Assembly: GCF_025639885.1 (NCBI RefSeq)
Contig: NZ_CP106738.1
Span: 2,294,001 to 2,358,000 of the forward strand
Origin: Roseovarius pelagicus
GTDB taxonomy: Bacteria; Pseudomonadota; Alphaproteobacteria; Rhodobacterales; Rhodobacteraceae
Length of the DNA stretch: 64,000 nucleotides
Reading direction: 5' to 3'
The notes under the pieces were generated by a model. The model was not told the origin of the DNA and did no database searches. It saw nothing but the letters and a program-made list of their open reading frames with translations. Both the position numbers and the translations under genes were made by a program. Shown one piece after another: positions 44,634 through 54,031 of this stretch; position 1 is the first letter of the stretch, and each line of letters begins with the position of its first letter.

Positions 44634-46120
44634 CCGAGTTTCTGACCCGCACGGAATATGCCGCCATCGCCGCCGAGATCGACCTGCCCGCCGCGCCCTA
44701 TATCGACGGCAAGTTCCGCAAAGGATCCGGGCCGATGATAGAGACCGTGAACCCGGCGACGGGTGACGTGCTGACCCGGATCGGCAGCGCCGGACCTGAT
44801 GATGTGGATTTTGCGGTGCAAAAGGCACGCGAAGCGTTTGATCAGGGGGTCTGGTCGCGGCTGCACCCGTCCGAGCGCAAGGATGTGCTGATCCGCTTGT
44901 GCAAGTTGATCACTCGCCGCAAAAATGAACTGGCGGTGATGGAGAGCCTCGATAGCGGCAAACCGATCCGCGATTGCGTGTCAATCGACGTGCCGGAAAC
45001 GATCCACACGATCAAATGGCATGCCGAACTGATCGACAAGGTGTATGACCAGACCTCGCCCACCGGCGACGACGCGATTTCCATGATCATACGCGAGCCG
45101 ATTGGTGTGGTCGCCGCGGTATTGCCGTGGAACTTTCCGATGATGATGCTGGCGTGGAAGATTGGCCCGGCCTTGGCGGTAGGCAATTCGGTGATCGTGA
45201 AACCGGCCGAGCAGACAACGTTGACCGCCCTGCGCATTGCCGAACTGGCGCATATGGCGGGCGTGCCGCGCGGTGTTTTGCAGGTTTTGCCCGGGGATGG
45301 CCCATCGGTGGGCGAACCGCTGGGCCTGCATATGGATGTGGACATGGTCAGCTTTACCGGCTCGACCGAGACCGGGAAACGGTTCTTGCGCTATGCCGCC
45401 GACAGCAATCTGAAGAAGGTGGTACTGGAATGCGGTGGCAAGAACCCCTGCGTGGTGCTTGCCGATGCTGAGAACCTTGATCACGTTGCCGGGCATGTCG
45501 TGAATGCGGCGTTCTGGAACATGGGCGAAAATTGCAGCGCCGCATCGCGGCTGATCGTGCATCGCGATGTCAAAGAACCCCTGATGGAGCGTATCCTTGC
45601 CCGTGTCCGTGACTGGAAAACCGGCGATCCGCTGGACCCCGCGAACCACCTCGGCGCGATGATCGACGCCGAGCATTGTGGCAAGGTCAGCGGCTATCTT
45701 TCGGATGGTGCGATTGTGGGTGGCACAGCGGACGGCAACTTTGTGATGCCGACAATCTATGAGGTGTCAAAGGACGACGCCCGTGCCCGCGACGAAATTT
45801 TTGGCCCTATCCTGTCGGTGATCGAGGTTGCCAGCACCGAAGAAGCCATCGCGGTGGCCAATGACACGGCATACGGGCTGGCGGCGAGCGTGTTTACCGC
45901 CAACGCACGAACGGCGATCCGTGCTGCGCGCGACATCCGCGCGGGCACGGTCACGGTCAATTGCTACGGCGAGGGCGACATCGCAACGCCTTTTGGCGGG
46001 TACAAGCAATCGGGTTTTGGCGGGCGCGACAACGGGGTGCACGCACATGACCAGTTCACCGAGATTAAAACCATCTGGATCGATCTGACCGATCCCGCAG
46101 AAGGAGACAACGTGGGATGA
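44630..46120 (+). CDS. NAD-dependent aldehyde dehydrogenase
   Basis: This 496-residue ALDH is complete. VVLECGGKNPCVVL holds the general-base Glu, NMGENCSAASRL the nucleophilic Cys, and RDEIFGPILSV the late motif. The Rossmann entry PWNFPMMMLAWKIGPALAVGNS is typical of betaine-aldehyde and 4-aminobutyraldehyde-type enzymes. It overlaps the DapA-family gene as ATGA, so the two act in one pathway, presumably oxidising the semialdehyde released upstream. Its stop overlaps the start of a 24-codon micro-ORF. Confidence 0.92.
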   Translation: MTEFLTRTEYAAIAAEIDLPAAPYIDGKFRKGSGPMIETVNPATGDVLTRIGSAGPDDVDFAVQKAREAFDQGVWSRLHPSERKDVLIRLCKLITRRKNELAVMESLDSGKPIRDCVSIDVPETIHTIKWHAELIDKVYDQTSPTGDDAISMIIREPIGVVAAVLPWNFPMMMLAWKIGPALAVGNSVIVKPAEQTTLTALRIAELAHMAGVPRGVLQVLPGDGPSVGEPLGLHMDVDMVSFTGSTETGKRFLRYAADSNLKKVVLECGGKNPCVVLADAENLDHVAGHVVNAAFWNMGENCSAASRLIVHRDVKEPLMERILARVRDWKTGDPLDPANHLGAMIDAEHCGKVSGYLSDGAIVGGTADGNFVMPTIYEVSKDDARARDEIFGPILSVIEVASTEEAIAVANDTAYGLAASVFTANARTAIRAARDIRAGTVTVNCYGEGDIATPFGGYKQSGFGGRDNGVHAHDQFTEIKTIWIDLTDPAEGDNVG

Positions 46121-46191
46121 AAGCACACCTTTGGGATGGTATAACCCATCACGCAGGGCGGGTGGGTTGCACTCACCTGACGCATCGATGA
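46117..46191 (+). CDS. 24-codon micro-ORF linking ALDH and MttB-like genes
   Basis: An ATG at 46117 overlaps the ALDH stop as ATGA, and the micro-ORF stop (46189-46191) overlaps the ATG of the MttB-like gene as ATGA. AAGGAG at 46101-46106 lies 10 bases before its ATG, whereas the MttB-like gene has no clear SD of its own. The peptide starts MKAHLWDGIT and ends THLTHR. It has five His, one Cys and one Trp. It may be a translational-coupling leader, a small metal-binding peptide, or a chance frame. No homologue is known to me. Confidence 0.55.
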   Translation: MKAHLWDGITHHAGRVGCTHLTHR

Positions 46192-47738
46192 GCGCGGTTA
46201 TCGAAAAGCGCGCCCGCCGGGGACGTGGCGCACGCAAGGCGATCCGTCAGACCCGCGATTTTACCATGCTGCCGGCGCTAAAGCGTGGTCTGCCGCTGAC
46301 CGAGCCGATGGATGGGGATCAAATCGCACGGATTGATGCGGCGTCGATGGATATCCTTGAGAATGTCGGCGTCGTGTTTCGCGATGACATCGCGCTGGAT
46401 GACTGGCGGCGCGCGGGGGCAAAGGTGGTAGGTGATCGGGTCTATCTTGACCGCGGCCTTGTGCGTGAATTGATCTCGACGATCCCCGAAACATTCACCT
46501 ATCACGCCCGAAATCCGGCCAACAATCTGCCCTTCGGCCGCGATCACGCGATATTCGTGCCAATGACCGGCGCGCCGTTTCTGCGTGATCTGGACAATGT
46601 CCGGCGCAACCCGATGATGGTGGACCTCAGCAATTTTCATAAGCTGGCGCATATGCTGCCCGCGATGCACAGTTCGGCGCATCATATCGTAGAGCCCTAT
46701 GATCACCCGATCAGCCAACGCCATCTGCGCATCACCTATTCAAGCATGAAACACTCGGACAAGACGTTCATGGGCATGACGACGTCGCCCAAGAATGCCG
46801 AAGACGTGATGGAGATGTGCGCGATCCTCTTTGGCGAGGACTATCTGGAAACGCACCCGGTCTGCACCGGAAACTGCAACGGTAACTCGCCTCTGGTCTG
46901 GGACGAAACCATGCTGGGCGCGATGCGTGCGTTCTGCAAACGCAACCAGCCGGTGTTGTGCTCGCCCTTTGTGCTGGGCGGGGCGAACACACCCGCATCC
47001 GTCGCGCCTACAGTGGCACAGCTGAACGCAGAGGCGCTGAGCGCGCTGGCCTATACCCAAGTGGTTCGCAAGGGCTGTCCGGCGATCTATGGCCACTATC
47101 TGAGCACGGTCAGCATGAAGTCCGGTGCGCCGATGGCGGGGACACCGGAAATCAGCCTGATGAATCTGATGATCGGCCAGATGGCGCGATTCTACGGTGT
47201 TCCTTGGCGGTCCTCGACATCGCTGGGCGGGGCTAAAACATTCGATGCACAAGCCGGATACGAGAGCGCAACGACGCTGATGGCGCTACAAATGGCAGGC
47301 ACTAACTACATGTGGCACGCGGCTGGCTGGAACGAGGCGGGCATGCATTGTTCCATGGCCAAATTCGTGGTGGATGCAGAGCAATGCGCGATGGCGTATC
47401 GGATGGCCGAGGGCATCCGCTGGGATGATTTCGACGAGGCATTGGCTGCCGTTGCCGATATTGGACCCGGCGGGCATTATCTGGGCCACGCGCATACGCT
47501 GGAAAATTTCCAGCGGGCGTTCTTCATGCCTGACCTCTTTGACAACAACTCGATCGAGCAATGGCAGGCCGAAGGCAGCGTCGAGGTAACCGAGCGGGCG
47601 ATCAACTATACCCGTGATCTGCTGAATGCGTATCAAGAGCCAAAGCTGGACGCAGGCGTGGATGAGGCGCTGCGCGACTACATAGCCCGGCGCGAACGCG
47701 AAATCCCGGCGGCTGATGCGCTGAATCAGGATTTGTGA
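46188..47738 (+). CDS. MttB-superfamily (trimethylamine methyltransferase-like) protein
   Basis: This 516-residue protein belongs to the MttB superfamily: LPLTEPMDGDQIARIDAASM, ENVGVVFRDD, VCTGNCNGNSPLVWDE, SPFVLGGANTPAS and LMALQMAGTNYMWHAAGW. Founding members demethylate trimethylamine with a corrinoid protein and contain pyrrolysine. This one is a non-pyrrolysine homologue with a continuous frame. Known relatives act on glycine betaine, proline betaine, carnitine and similar quaternary amines. No corrinoid protein gene is in the operon, so the methyl acceptor is open. The N-terminus is very basic (EKRARRGRGARKAIRQ). Confidence 0.88.
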   Translation: MSAVIEKRARRGRGARKAIRQTRDFTMLPALKRGLPLTEPMDGDQIARIDAASMDILENVGVVFRDDIALDDWRRAGAKVVGDRVYLDRGLVRELISTIPETFTYHARNPANNLPFGRDHAIFVPMTGAPFLRDLDNVRRNPMMVDLSNFHKLAHMLPAMHSSAHHIVEPYDHPISQRHLRITYSSMKHSDKTFMGMTTSPKNAEDVMEMCAILFGEDYLETHPVCTGNCNGNSPLVWDETMLGAMRAFCKRNQPVLCSPFVLGGANTPASVAPTVAQLNAEALSALAYTQVVRKGCPAIYGHYLSTVSMKSGAPMAGTPEISLMNLMIGQMARFYGVPWRSSTSLGGAKTFDAQAGYESATTLMALQMAGTNYMWHAAGWNEAGMHCSMAKFVVDAEQCAMAYRMAEGIRWDDFDEALAAVADIGPGGHYLGHAHTLENFQRAFFMPDLFDNNSIEQWQAEGSVEVTERAINYTRDLLNAYQEPKLDAGVDEALRDYIARREREIPAADALNQDL

Positions 47739-47739
47739 C

Positions 47740-48471
47740 ATGCGGTTTGAGGGCAAGACGGCCTTGGTCACAGGTGCCGCGGGAGGGATCGGGCAGGCGA
47801 TCGTGCGCGGATTACGCGCCGAAGGGGCGCGTGTCGCAGTGACGGATCGTGATACCGGCGGCATAGAGGCCGAGGCGCATTTCGATGGCGATTTGCTGGA
47901 TGGTGCGTTTTGCGATGCGCTGCCGGGTCGTGTGGCCGATGCGCTGTGTGGGGTCGACATATTGTGCAACAATGCCGGCGTGATCACGCGCGGCGATATC
48001 ACCACTGCCAGCGACGCGGATTATGCGCTAACGATGGGGGTGAATGTCGAGGCACCGTTTCGTATCGCTCGCGCGGCGATCCCGATAATGGCGGCGGCGG
48101 GGGGCGGGGCGATCGTCAATACCGCCTCTTGTTGGGGGTTACAGCCGGGTCCGAACCATCCCCTGTATGTGATGTCCAAGGCGGCGATTGCGTCGCTGAC
48201 AGAATGTCTGGGTCGCGACCACGCGCATCAGGGTATCCGCGTGAACGCGGTCTGCCCGAATGAGGTGAATACCTCGATGCTGCGCACCGGCTTTGCCGTT
48301 CGCGGGCTGGATCCGGATCAGGCCATCGCAACGTTAAATGCCTCCGTACCCCTGGGCCGAATTGCAGAGCCTGACGATATTGCCGATGTGATCCTCTTCC
48401 TTGCGTCCGACGCGGCGCGCTACATGTGCGGGGCCTTGGTGCCGGTGAATGGCGGGAAACCGGTTGTATGA
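47740..48471 (+). CDS. Short-chain dehydrogenase/reductase
   Basis: This 243-residue SDR has [18 protein letters not shown] for cofactor binding, LCNNAGV, and the catalytic Ser and YVMSK pair (Tyr-x3-Lys). A beta2 Asp in VTDRD suggests NAD preference. It begins one base after the MttB-like stop and overlaps the next SDR gene as ATGA. Its role is probably oxidation or reduction of a hydroxyl intermediate in the operon's pathway. Confidence 0.9.
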   Translation: MRFEGKTALVTGAAGGIGQAIVRGLRAEGARVAVTDRDTGGIEAEAHFDGDLLDGAFCDALPGRVADALCGVDILCNNAGVITRGDITTASDADYALTMGVNVEAPFRIARAAIPIMAAAGGGAIVNTASCWGLQPGPNHPLYVMSKAAIASLTECLGRDHAHQGIRVNAVCPNEVNTSMLRTGFAVRGLDPDQAIATLNASVPLGRIAEPDDIADVILFLASDAARYMCGALVPVNGGKPVV

Positions 48472-49199
48472 GCGTCTTTGCGGGAAAAGTGGCGCTGGTT
48501 ACAGGCGCGTCCAGCGGCATGGGTCTGGCCACGGCGCGTTTGCTGGCGAAGGGCGGTGCGCGGGTCTTTGCCGCACAGCGCGGCACATCAGAGTTCGAGA
48601 CTGTTTCAGCTGACTTTGTCGATCCTGACGCGCCTGAGAAGGTGGTGAAGGCAATCAGCGACGCAGCCGGGCGGCTGGACATTCTGATCAACAACGCCGG
48701 CGCTATGCGCGAAGGTACGGTAGAGGAAACCTCGCTAGATGACTGGCATCTACAGTTACAGGTGAACCTGACCGCGCCGTTTCTATTTATCCGACACGCG
48801 ATGCCGCTGCTGCGGGCGTCCAAAGGCGCGATCGTCAATGTTGGTTCAATCGAAGGGTTGGGATCAAATCCACGCCACCCGGCCTATGGTGCGTCCAAGG
48901 CCGGGCTGCATGGCCTCACTCGCGCCGTGGCAGTCGATCACGGCCCTGACGGGGTGCGCTGCAACGCGGTTGCGCCGGGCTGGATTGATACCGAACTGAA
49001 TGATGATTTCATCGGCAGCCAGCCCGATCCCGTCGGGTTTCGCCGTCAGATTGGCGGCATTCATCCGATGCGCCGTACGGGTGCGCCCGACGAGGTGGCG
49101 CAACTGATCTGCTGGTTGGCCTCGGATGCGGCCAGTTTCGTCACCGGGCAGGTTTACACTATCGACGGTGGACGTACCGCGCAGTTGAGCCTGCCATGA
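48468..49199 (+). CDS. Short-chain dehydrogenase/reductase (second)
   Basis: This 243-residue SDR has [27 protein letters not shown], Ser in VGSIEG and the catalytic YGASK. The acidic beta2 residue is replaced ([10 protein letters not shown]), so it may prefer NADP. This contrasts with its upstream neighbour, and a pair with different cofactors would suit successive steps. It overlaps both neighbours by 4 bases. The ATG at 48468 follows from the coupling. Confidence 0.9.
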   Translation: MSVFAGKVALVTGASSGMGLATARLLAKGGARVFAAQRGTSEFETVSADFVDPDAPEKVVKAISDAAGRLDILINNAGAMREGTVEETSLDDWHLQLQVNLTAPFLFIRHAMPLLRASKGAIVNVGSIEGLGSNPRHPAYGASKAGLHGLTRAVAVDHGPDGVRCNAVAPGWIDTELNDDFIGSQPDPVGFRRQIGGIHPMRRTGAPDEVAQLICWLASDAASFVTGQVYTIDGGRTAQLSLP

Positions 49200-50527
49200 A
49201 GGTAACCAGGCTGCCGCGTGATCCCGGTGTGTCCGGCTGGAATGCGCTCTTACCGATCGCTGCCTCTGCCGAGGTGTTGGAGGACGCCATCACCGCCGAT
49301 TGGCTGGTGATCGGGGCTGGTTTTGCGGGATTGGCGGCCGCGCGGCGGCTGGCACAGTTGCATCCCGGCGACCGGATCGTGATGCTGGAGGCCAGCCGCG
49401 TTGGTGCTGGCCCTGCTGGGCGCAACTCTGGGTTTATGATCGACCTGCCGCACGATCTGGCATCCGAGGATTATGGCGGTGCGTTGGAGCGGGACGCGGC
49501 CCAGACCCGCGCCAACCGTGCGGGCATCAATTTTGCCGCAGAGATGGCAACGGAATACGCGCTGGGGGATGAGGCATTTGCGCCTACGGGCAAGGTGAAT
49601 GGGGCGGCCTCTGACGCGGGGCATCAGAACAATCTGGATTACGCGGCACATCTGACTGCGATGAACGAGGCGCATGAGATGCTTGATGCGTCCCAGATGC
49701 AGGAGATGACCGGCTCGAGCTACTATTGCAGCGGTCTGTTGACCCCCGGAACGGTAATGATCCATCCGGCGATGTTCGTTCGCGGGGTCGCGGATGGCTT
49801 GCGCTTATCGGGGGTTCGAATTTTCGAGAGCAGTCCGGTGATCAGCCTGTCGCGCGACGGTGCATGGCTGGCGACGACGCCGGGTGGATCCATCAGTGCG
49901 CCGCGCGCAATACTGGCGGTTAACGGACATGTGAACAGTTTCGGGCATTTTGCGCAGCAATTGCTGCATGTCTTTACCTACGCCTCGATGACCCGCGCGT
50001 TGACGTCAGAGGAATGCGCGACGCTGGGAGGAGATCTGCGCTGGGGCATCACGCCTGCGCATCCGCTGGGCACCACGGTGCGGCGTATTTCTGGGACTGG
50101 CGGCGATCGGATCATCATTCGCAACCGGTTTACGATGGATCCGTCCATGGAAGTGTCGGGCAGACGTATCGCGCGGGTGGGGCGTGATCACGACCGGGCC
50201 TTTGTCGCGCGATTTCCGATGCTGGGGGATGTGTCGATGCAATATCGCTGGGGTGGTCGGTTGTGCCTAAGCTGGAACAACGTGCCGGCGCTGGGCGAAG
50301 TGGATGAAGGGCTGTTTTCGGCTTGCTGTCAGAACGGGCTGGGCACTGCCAAGGGCACGTTGCACGGGATGTTGACGGCGGATCTGGCCTCGGGTCATCA
50401 TACGCCGCTGTTGCACGACGTCATGGCGCAACCCGCGCCGCGCCGCTTGCCGCCGGGGCCGCTGACCTACCTCGGGGCGAATGCAACGATGTTGTGGGGC
50501 GAACACAAGGCCGGAAAAGAGTTCTAG
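49196..50527 (+). CDS. FAD-dependent amine oxidase (DAO/PuuB-like)
   Basis: This 443-residue flavoprotein has the N-terminal dinucleotide motif [28 protein letters not shown] follows, as in gamma-glutamylputrescine oxidase and related DAO enzymes, and the C-terminal [14 protein letters not shown] closes the FAD site. Family members oxidise secondary amines or N-substituted amino acids. In this operon it could process the demethylated product of the MttB-like enzyme (inference). It overlaps the SDR stop as ATGA and is the last gene; cueR is convergent 14 bases away. Confidence 0.88.
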   Translation: MKVTRLPRDPGVSGWNALLPIAASAEVLEDAITADWLVIGAGFAGLAAARRLAQLHPGDRIVMLEASRVGAGPAGRNSGFMIDLPHDLASEDYGGALERDAAQTRANRAGINFAAEMATEYALGDEAFAPTGKVNGAASDAGHQNNLDYAAHLTAMNEAHEMLDASQMQEMTGSSYYCSGLLTPGTVMIHPAMFVRGVADGLRLSGVRIFESSPVISLSRDGAWLATTPGGSISAPRAILAVNGHVNSFGHFAQQLLHVFTYASMTRALTSEECATLGGDLRWGITPAHPLGTTVRRISGTGGDRIIIRNRFTMDPSMEVSGRRIARVGRDHDRAFVARFPMLGDVSMQYRWGGRLCLSWNNVPALGEVDEGLFSACCQNGLGTAKGTLHGMLTADLASGHHTPLLHDVMAQPAPRRLPPGPLTYLGANATMLWGEHKAGKEF

Positions 50528-50541
50528 GGTATGCCGGTGTT

Positions 50542-50928
50542 TCAGCCCTCTGCCAGATCCCGAAGAATAGGACAATCGGGACGATCATCGCCTGCACAGG
50601 CGTCAACCAGATGCGACAGGGTGGCCTGCATGGACTGAAGGGCGGCAATCTTGTCCTCAATCTGAACCAGATGATCGCGCGCTAGTTGCTTAACGTCACT
50701 CGACGATCGGCTTTCATCTTCGTAGAGGCCCAGCAATGTGCGGCAATCCTCTATCGAGAATCCCAGTGCACGGGCGCGGCCCAAAAACGTCAGCTTGTGC
50801 GCGTCGGCCTCGGAAAAATCGCGGTAGCCGCTTTGGCTCCTTGCCGGTTGGATCAGACCGATTTCCTCGTAGTAGCGAATGGTTTTTGGCGGCAATCCAG
50901 AACGCCGGGCTGCGTCTCCTATGTTCAT
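50542..50928 (-). CDS. cueR: CueR/HmrR copper-responsive MerR regulator
   Basis: This 128-residue regulator has the MerR winged helix (MNIGDAARRSGLPPKTIRYYEEIGLI) and a dimerisation helix. The copper loop DACAGDDRPDCPIL has two Cys seven residues apart, typical of CueR sensing Cu(I). Its start overlaps the copA stop as ATGA, so activator and pump are co-transcribed. A perfect MerR-type operator is found before copA. Confidence 0.94.
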   Translation of the reverse strand: MNIGDAARRSGLPPKTIRYYEEIGLIQPARSQSGYRDFSEADAHKLTFLGRARALGFSIEDCRTLLGLYEDESRSSSDVKQLARDHLVQIEDKIAALQSMQATLSHLVDACAGDDRPDCPILRDLAEG

Positions 50929-53378
50929 GGCGCTTCTCCATCGCGCAGCGGGGCCTTTAACCCACGCAGGCGCAGTGCGTTGCTGACCACAAAGACTGAA
51001 GACATGGCCATCGCCCCCGCCGCCAACATCGGTGATAGCAATAGCCCCGAGATCGGATAGAGGACCCCGGCCGCGACGGGGATCAATGCCGCATTATAGG
51101 CAAACGCCCAGAACAGGTTCTGCCGGATATTGAGCATCGTTCGTTCCGAGACATGTCGCGCGGTGACCGCCCCACCCAAATCGCCCGAGATCAGCACCAC
51201 ATCAGCGGCCTCAATGGCGATATCAGTGCCGGTGCCGACCGCGATGCCGATATCAGCCTCTGCCAGCGCGGGCGCATCATTTATTCCGTCCCCGACAAAG
51301 GCGACCGGGCCATGGTCCGCACGTAACGCACGTATCGCGTCACGCTTGCCCTCTGGCAGGACCTCGGCGATCACGTCGTCGATGCCCAGATCCTGGGCGA
51401 TGACATTGGCGGCAGCGGCGCTGTCGCCGGTGATCATAACGGTGTGCAGCCCGGCCTGATGCAATGCGGCGATTGCGCGGGCGCTGGTGGGCTTTACCGT
51501 ATCAGACACGCCGATAACGGCGGCTATTTTGCCATCAATCGAAACGAAGACCAGCGTTTGACCTTTTGATGCCATTCCTGATGCCGGAGTATCCAGTTCT
51601 GTAATGTCGATACCGTGATCCGCTATCATCTTTCGATTGCCGATGATCATCGCGTGCCCGTCAACATCTGCGGTGATCCCATGCCCGGCATGTGCCTGAA
51701 CATGAATCGCGCGCGGTACGGTCAGTCCCTCTGCTGCCGATTCTATGGCGCGGGCCAGCGGATGTTCTGATTGCGCCTCGACTGCTGCCGCGAGGCGCAA
51801 CACCTCATTGCGATCTATGCCAGTAGCCAGTGTTACATCCACGACGCGCGGCTGGCCTTCGGTCAGTGTTCCGGTCTTGTCAAAGGCGACGACAGAGGCG
51901 CCTGCCAGACGCTCCAGCGCCTCGCCCCGGCGAAACAGCACACCCAGTTCTGCTGCTCGCCCTGTCCCGACCATGATGGATGTCGGCGTTGCCAGACCCA
52001 TTGCGCAGGGGCACGCGATGATCAGAACCGCGACACCCGCAACCAGCGCATGGCTAAGCGTGGGTTGAGGACCAAACAGAAGCCATATCAGAACCGTGAT
52101 CGCCGCGATGACCATAACGACGGGAACAAAGATGCCCACCACTCGGTCGGCCACGGCCTGTATCGGCAAACGGGCACCTTGGGCCTCCTGCACCATCTCG
52201 ACAATGCGCGCCAGCATAGTTGCTTGTCCGACGGCCGCTGCGCGAATGCGCAGCACGCCAGAGGTGTTCGTCGTGCCACCGATTACAGGTTGTCCGGGGC
52301 CTTTGGCGACGGGCATCGGTTCGCCGGTGATCATACTTTCATCAATGTGGCTGGTGCCTTCTATCACCTCGCCGTCGACGGCAATCCGCTCGCCGGGGCG
52401 CGTCTCGATCACGTCCCCGACCTGCACCGATTTCAATGGAATAGACTCTGGTTTACCATCGCGCAGAACGCGGACGGTATCGGGCTGAAGACCGATCAGG
52501 TGCTGGATCGCGGCGCCGGTTTGGCCGCGTGCGCGGGCCTCCATCCAGCGGCCGACCAGAACGAGCGTGACGATGACGCCCGCAGCCTCGAAGTAAACGG
52601 CCGTGGCACCCGCGGGGAGCACGCCCGGCGCAAAGAGTGCGACACTACTGTAGCCCCACGCGGCAAGAGTGCCGAGTGCGACGAGGCTGTTCATCTCGGG
52701 TGCGCCGCGCAACAGGGCGGGCAGCCCCTTTTGGTAAAATACGCGGCCGGGCCACAACAGGACGAGGGTGATCAGAACGAACTGTAGCGCCCAAGACGTG
52801 GTCATTCCGATGCTGTGATGAATGACGTCATGCAACGACGGAATCAGGTGGCCGCCCATCTCGATCAGAAACACCGGCAATGTCAGCACAGCCGCGATGA
52901 TCGCGGCACGCCTTGATTGCGTGATTTCGTCTTGATTTCGATCTGAATCAGACTCTGTTTCACCTGAAATCGGCTCTGATGCATAACCTGCTTCGGTCAG
53001 AGTACGCGCCAGATCATCTGGGCTGGTCGCGCCGGCCAGATAGGTGACCTGTGCCCGGCGCGTTGCCAGATTTACACGAGCGTTCAGAACGCCCGGCGCG
53101 GCGTGCAACGCGGCCTCGGCTCGTCCGACGCAGGACGCGCAAGTGAGACCGGTCACGTCCAGTTCTGCCTGCGATTGCTGGGCAGGATACCCGGCCTGCG
53201 CCAACGCGTTCGACACCTCAGACGGGGACGCTGTGCCTAGTTTAATCCTTGCGGAGCGGGTGGCGAAGTTGACTGTCGCCAGATCAATCCCGGGCAGTGT
53301 CTTCAGCGCATTCTCGACCCGGCCGACGCATCCGGCGCAGGACATTCCATCGATTTGGATAGTCATTGTGGTGTTCAT
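50925..53378 (-). CDS. copA: Copper-exporting P1B-type ATPase CopA
   Basis: CopA pumps Cu(I) out of the cytoplasm. The 817-residue protein has two N-terminal metal-binding domains (GMSCAGC near residue 12 and GLTCASC near 78). Eight membrane helices include the ion-binding IACPCAMGLATP. The phosphorylation motif DKTGTLTEG, the actuator TGEPMP and the hinge VAFVGDGINDAPAL are also present. SEHPLARAI marks the nucleotide-binding domain. The ATG at 53378 has AAGGAG 7 bases upstream. The promoter has the 19-bp spacer required for CueR activation. Confidence 0.96.
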   Translation of the reverse strand: MNTTMTIQIDGMSCAGCVGRVENALKTLPGIDLATVNFATRSARIKLGTASPSEVSNALAQAGYPAQQSQAELDVTGLTCASCVGRAEAALHAAPGVLNARVNLATRRAQVTYLAGATSPDDLARTLTEAGYASEPISGETESDSDRNQDEITQSRRAAIIAAVLTLPVFLIEMGGHLIPSLHDVIHHSIGMTTSWALQFVLITLVLLWPGRVFYQKGLPALLRGAPEMNSLVALGTLAAWGYSSVALFAPGVLPAGATAVYFEAAGVIVTLVLVGRWMEARARGQTGAAIQHLIGLQPDTVRVLRDGKPESIPLKSVQVGDVIETRPGERIAVDGEVIEGTSHIDESMITGEPMPVAKGPGQPVIGGTTNTSGVLRIRAAAVGQATMLARIVEMVQEAQGARLPIQAVADRVVGIFVPVVMVIAAITVLIWLLFGPQPTLSHALVAGVAVLIIACPCAMGLATPTSIMVGTGRAAELGVLFRRGEALERLAGASVVAFDKTGTLTEGQPRVVDVTLATGIDRNEVLRLAAAVEAQSEHPLARAIESAAEGLTVPRAIHVQAHAGHGITADVDGHAMIIGNRKMIADHGIDITELDTPASGMASKGQTLVFVSIDGKIAAVIGVSDTVKPTSARAIAALHQAGLHTVMITGDSAAAANVIAQDLGIDDVIAEVLPEGKRDAIRALRADHGPVAFVGDGINDAPALAEADIGIAVGTGTDIAIEAADVVLISGDLGGAVTARHVSERTMLNIRQNLFWAFAYNAALIPVAAGVLYPISGLLLSPMLAAGAMAMSSVFVVSNALRLRGLKAPLRDGEAP

Positions 53379-53398
53379 CTGCCACTCCTTCGATGGCA

Positions 53399-53429
53399 GA
53401 GATAAGGCTTCCAGTAACTGGAAGGTCAA
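53399..53429 (-). promoter_or_regulatory. CueR-controlled copA promoter and operator
   Basis: On the minus strand TTGACC (53424-53429) and TATCTC (53399-53404) are separated by 19 bases. This is the elongated spacer of MerR-family promoters. Between them lies a perfect dyad, CTTCCAGT (53408-53415) / ACTGGAAG (53417-53424). Copper-bound CueR should untwist this spacer and activate copA-cueR. Confidence 0.92.
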
Positions 53430-53454
53430 GGGGTAGCGTAAGGGAAATGCGACA

Positions 53455-53498
53455 TCGGTATAACGTCGGTATCACATCGGTATCGTATCGGTGGTTGG
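53455..53498. repeat. Four 11-bp tandem repeats, unit TCGGTATNNNN
   Basis: Four consecutive 11-base units start at 53455, 53466, 53477 and 53488; the last is degenerate after TCGGT. They sit between the thioesterase 3' end and the copA promoter, about 26 bases beyond the -35 box. The unit and period equal those of the array at 4736-4768. Confidence 0.8.
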
Positions 53499-53526
53499 TC
53501 CGGCGTGTGCCTGGCTGAAGCCCGGC

Positions 53527-53940
53527 CTACCCGCTGTTGCGGTAACGGAAAACCCCGGTGGCCGTGGCGATGACTGTACCCGTGTGATCGGTCACGCGAC
53601 CTTCGGCAAAATAAGTCTTGCGCCCGCCGCCGGTGCGCCAGCCTTCGGCGATCAGTACTTCGCCGGCAGCCTGTGCCAGATAATTCACCGTCAACGACAG
53701 GGTCAGTGCCATCTGTTTACGATCCGGATCGCCAGTATAACATCCGGCATATCCCATCGCGCTGTCCAGCAGCGTCGCGTGAATACCGCCATGAGGCAGG
53801 CCCTGCCTGTTCATCAACGTATCGGCGATCGGGATCTCGATCCGGGCATAGTCCTGCCGCCACGCAGTCATCCGCATGCCCAGATGCGTCTGAAGCGGAT
53901 AATTCGGTTCAATCAGTTTCGGGTCCAACGCGTCTGTCAT
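53527..53940 (-). CDS. PaaI-type hotdog thioesterase
   Basis: This 137-residue protein has the hotdog-fold pattern of PaaI-like acyl-CoA thioesterases: NRQGLPHGGIHATLLDSAMGYA with the GG-H/A turn, and LTLSLTVNYLAQAAGEVL. The C-terminal beta strands are GRKTYFAEGRVTDHTG and TATGVFRY. It probably hydrolyses short or aryl acyl-CoA thioesters. With the MaoC-like and CoA-ligase genes upstream on the same strand it forms a small acyl-CoA cluster. Confidence 0.87.
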   Translation of the reverse strand: MTDALDPKLIEPNYPLQTHLGMRMTAWRQDYARIEIPIADTLMNRQGLPHGGIHATLLDSAMGYAGCYTGDPDRKQMALTLSLTVNYLAQAAGEVLIAEGWRTGGGRKTYFAEGRVTDHTGTVIATATGVFRYRNSG

Positions 53941-54031
53941 GTCGATTGCCTCTTGTTCTGCTTGGCCCTACCGGGCTGAATTGTGTCGGGTCGTGCGGTC
54001 AGACCGCGTGCCAGAGCCTAATTTCCCATGT

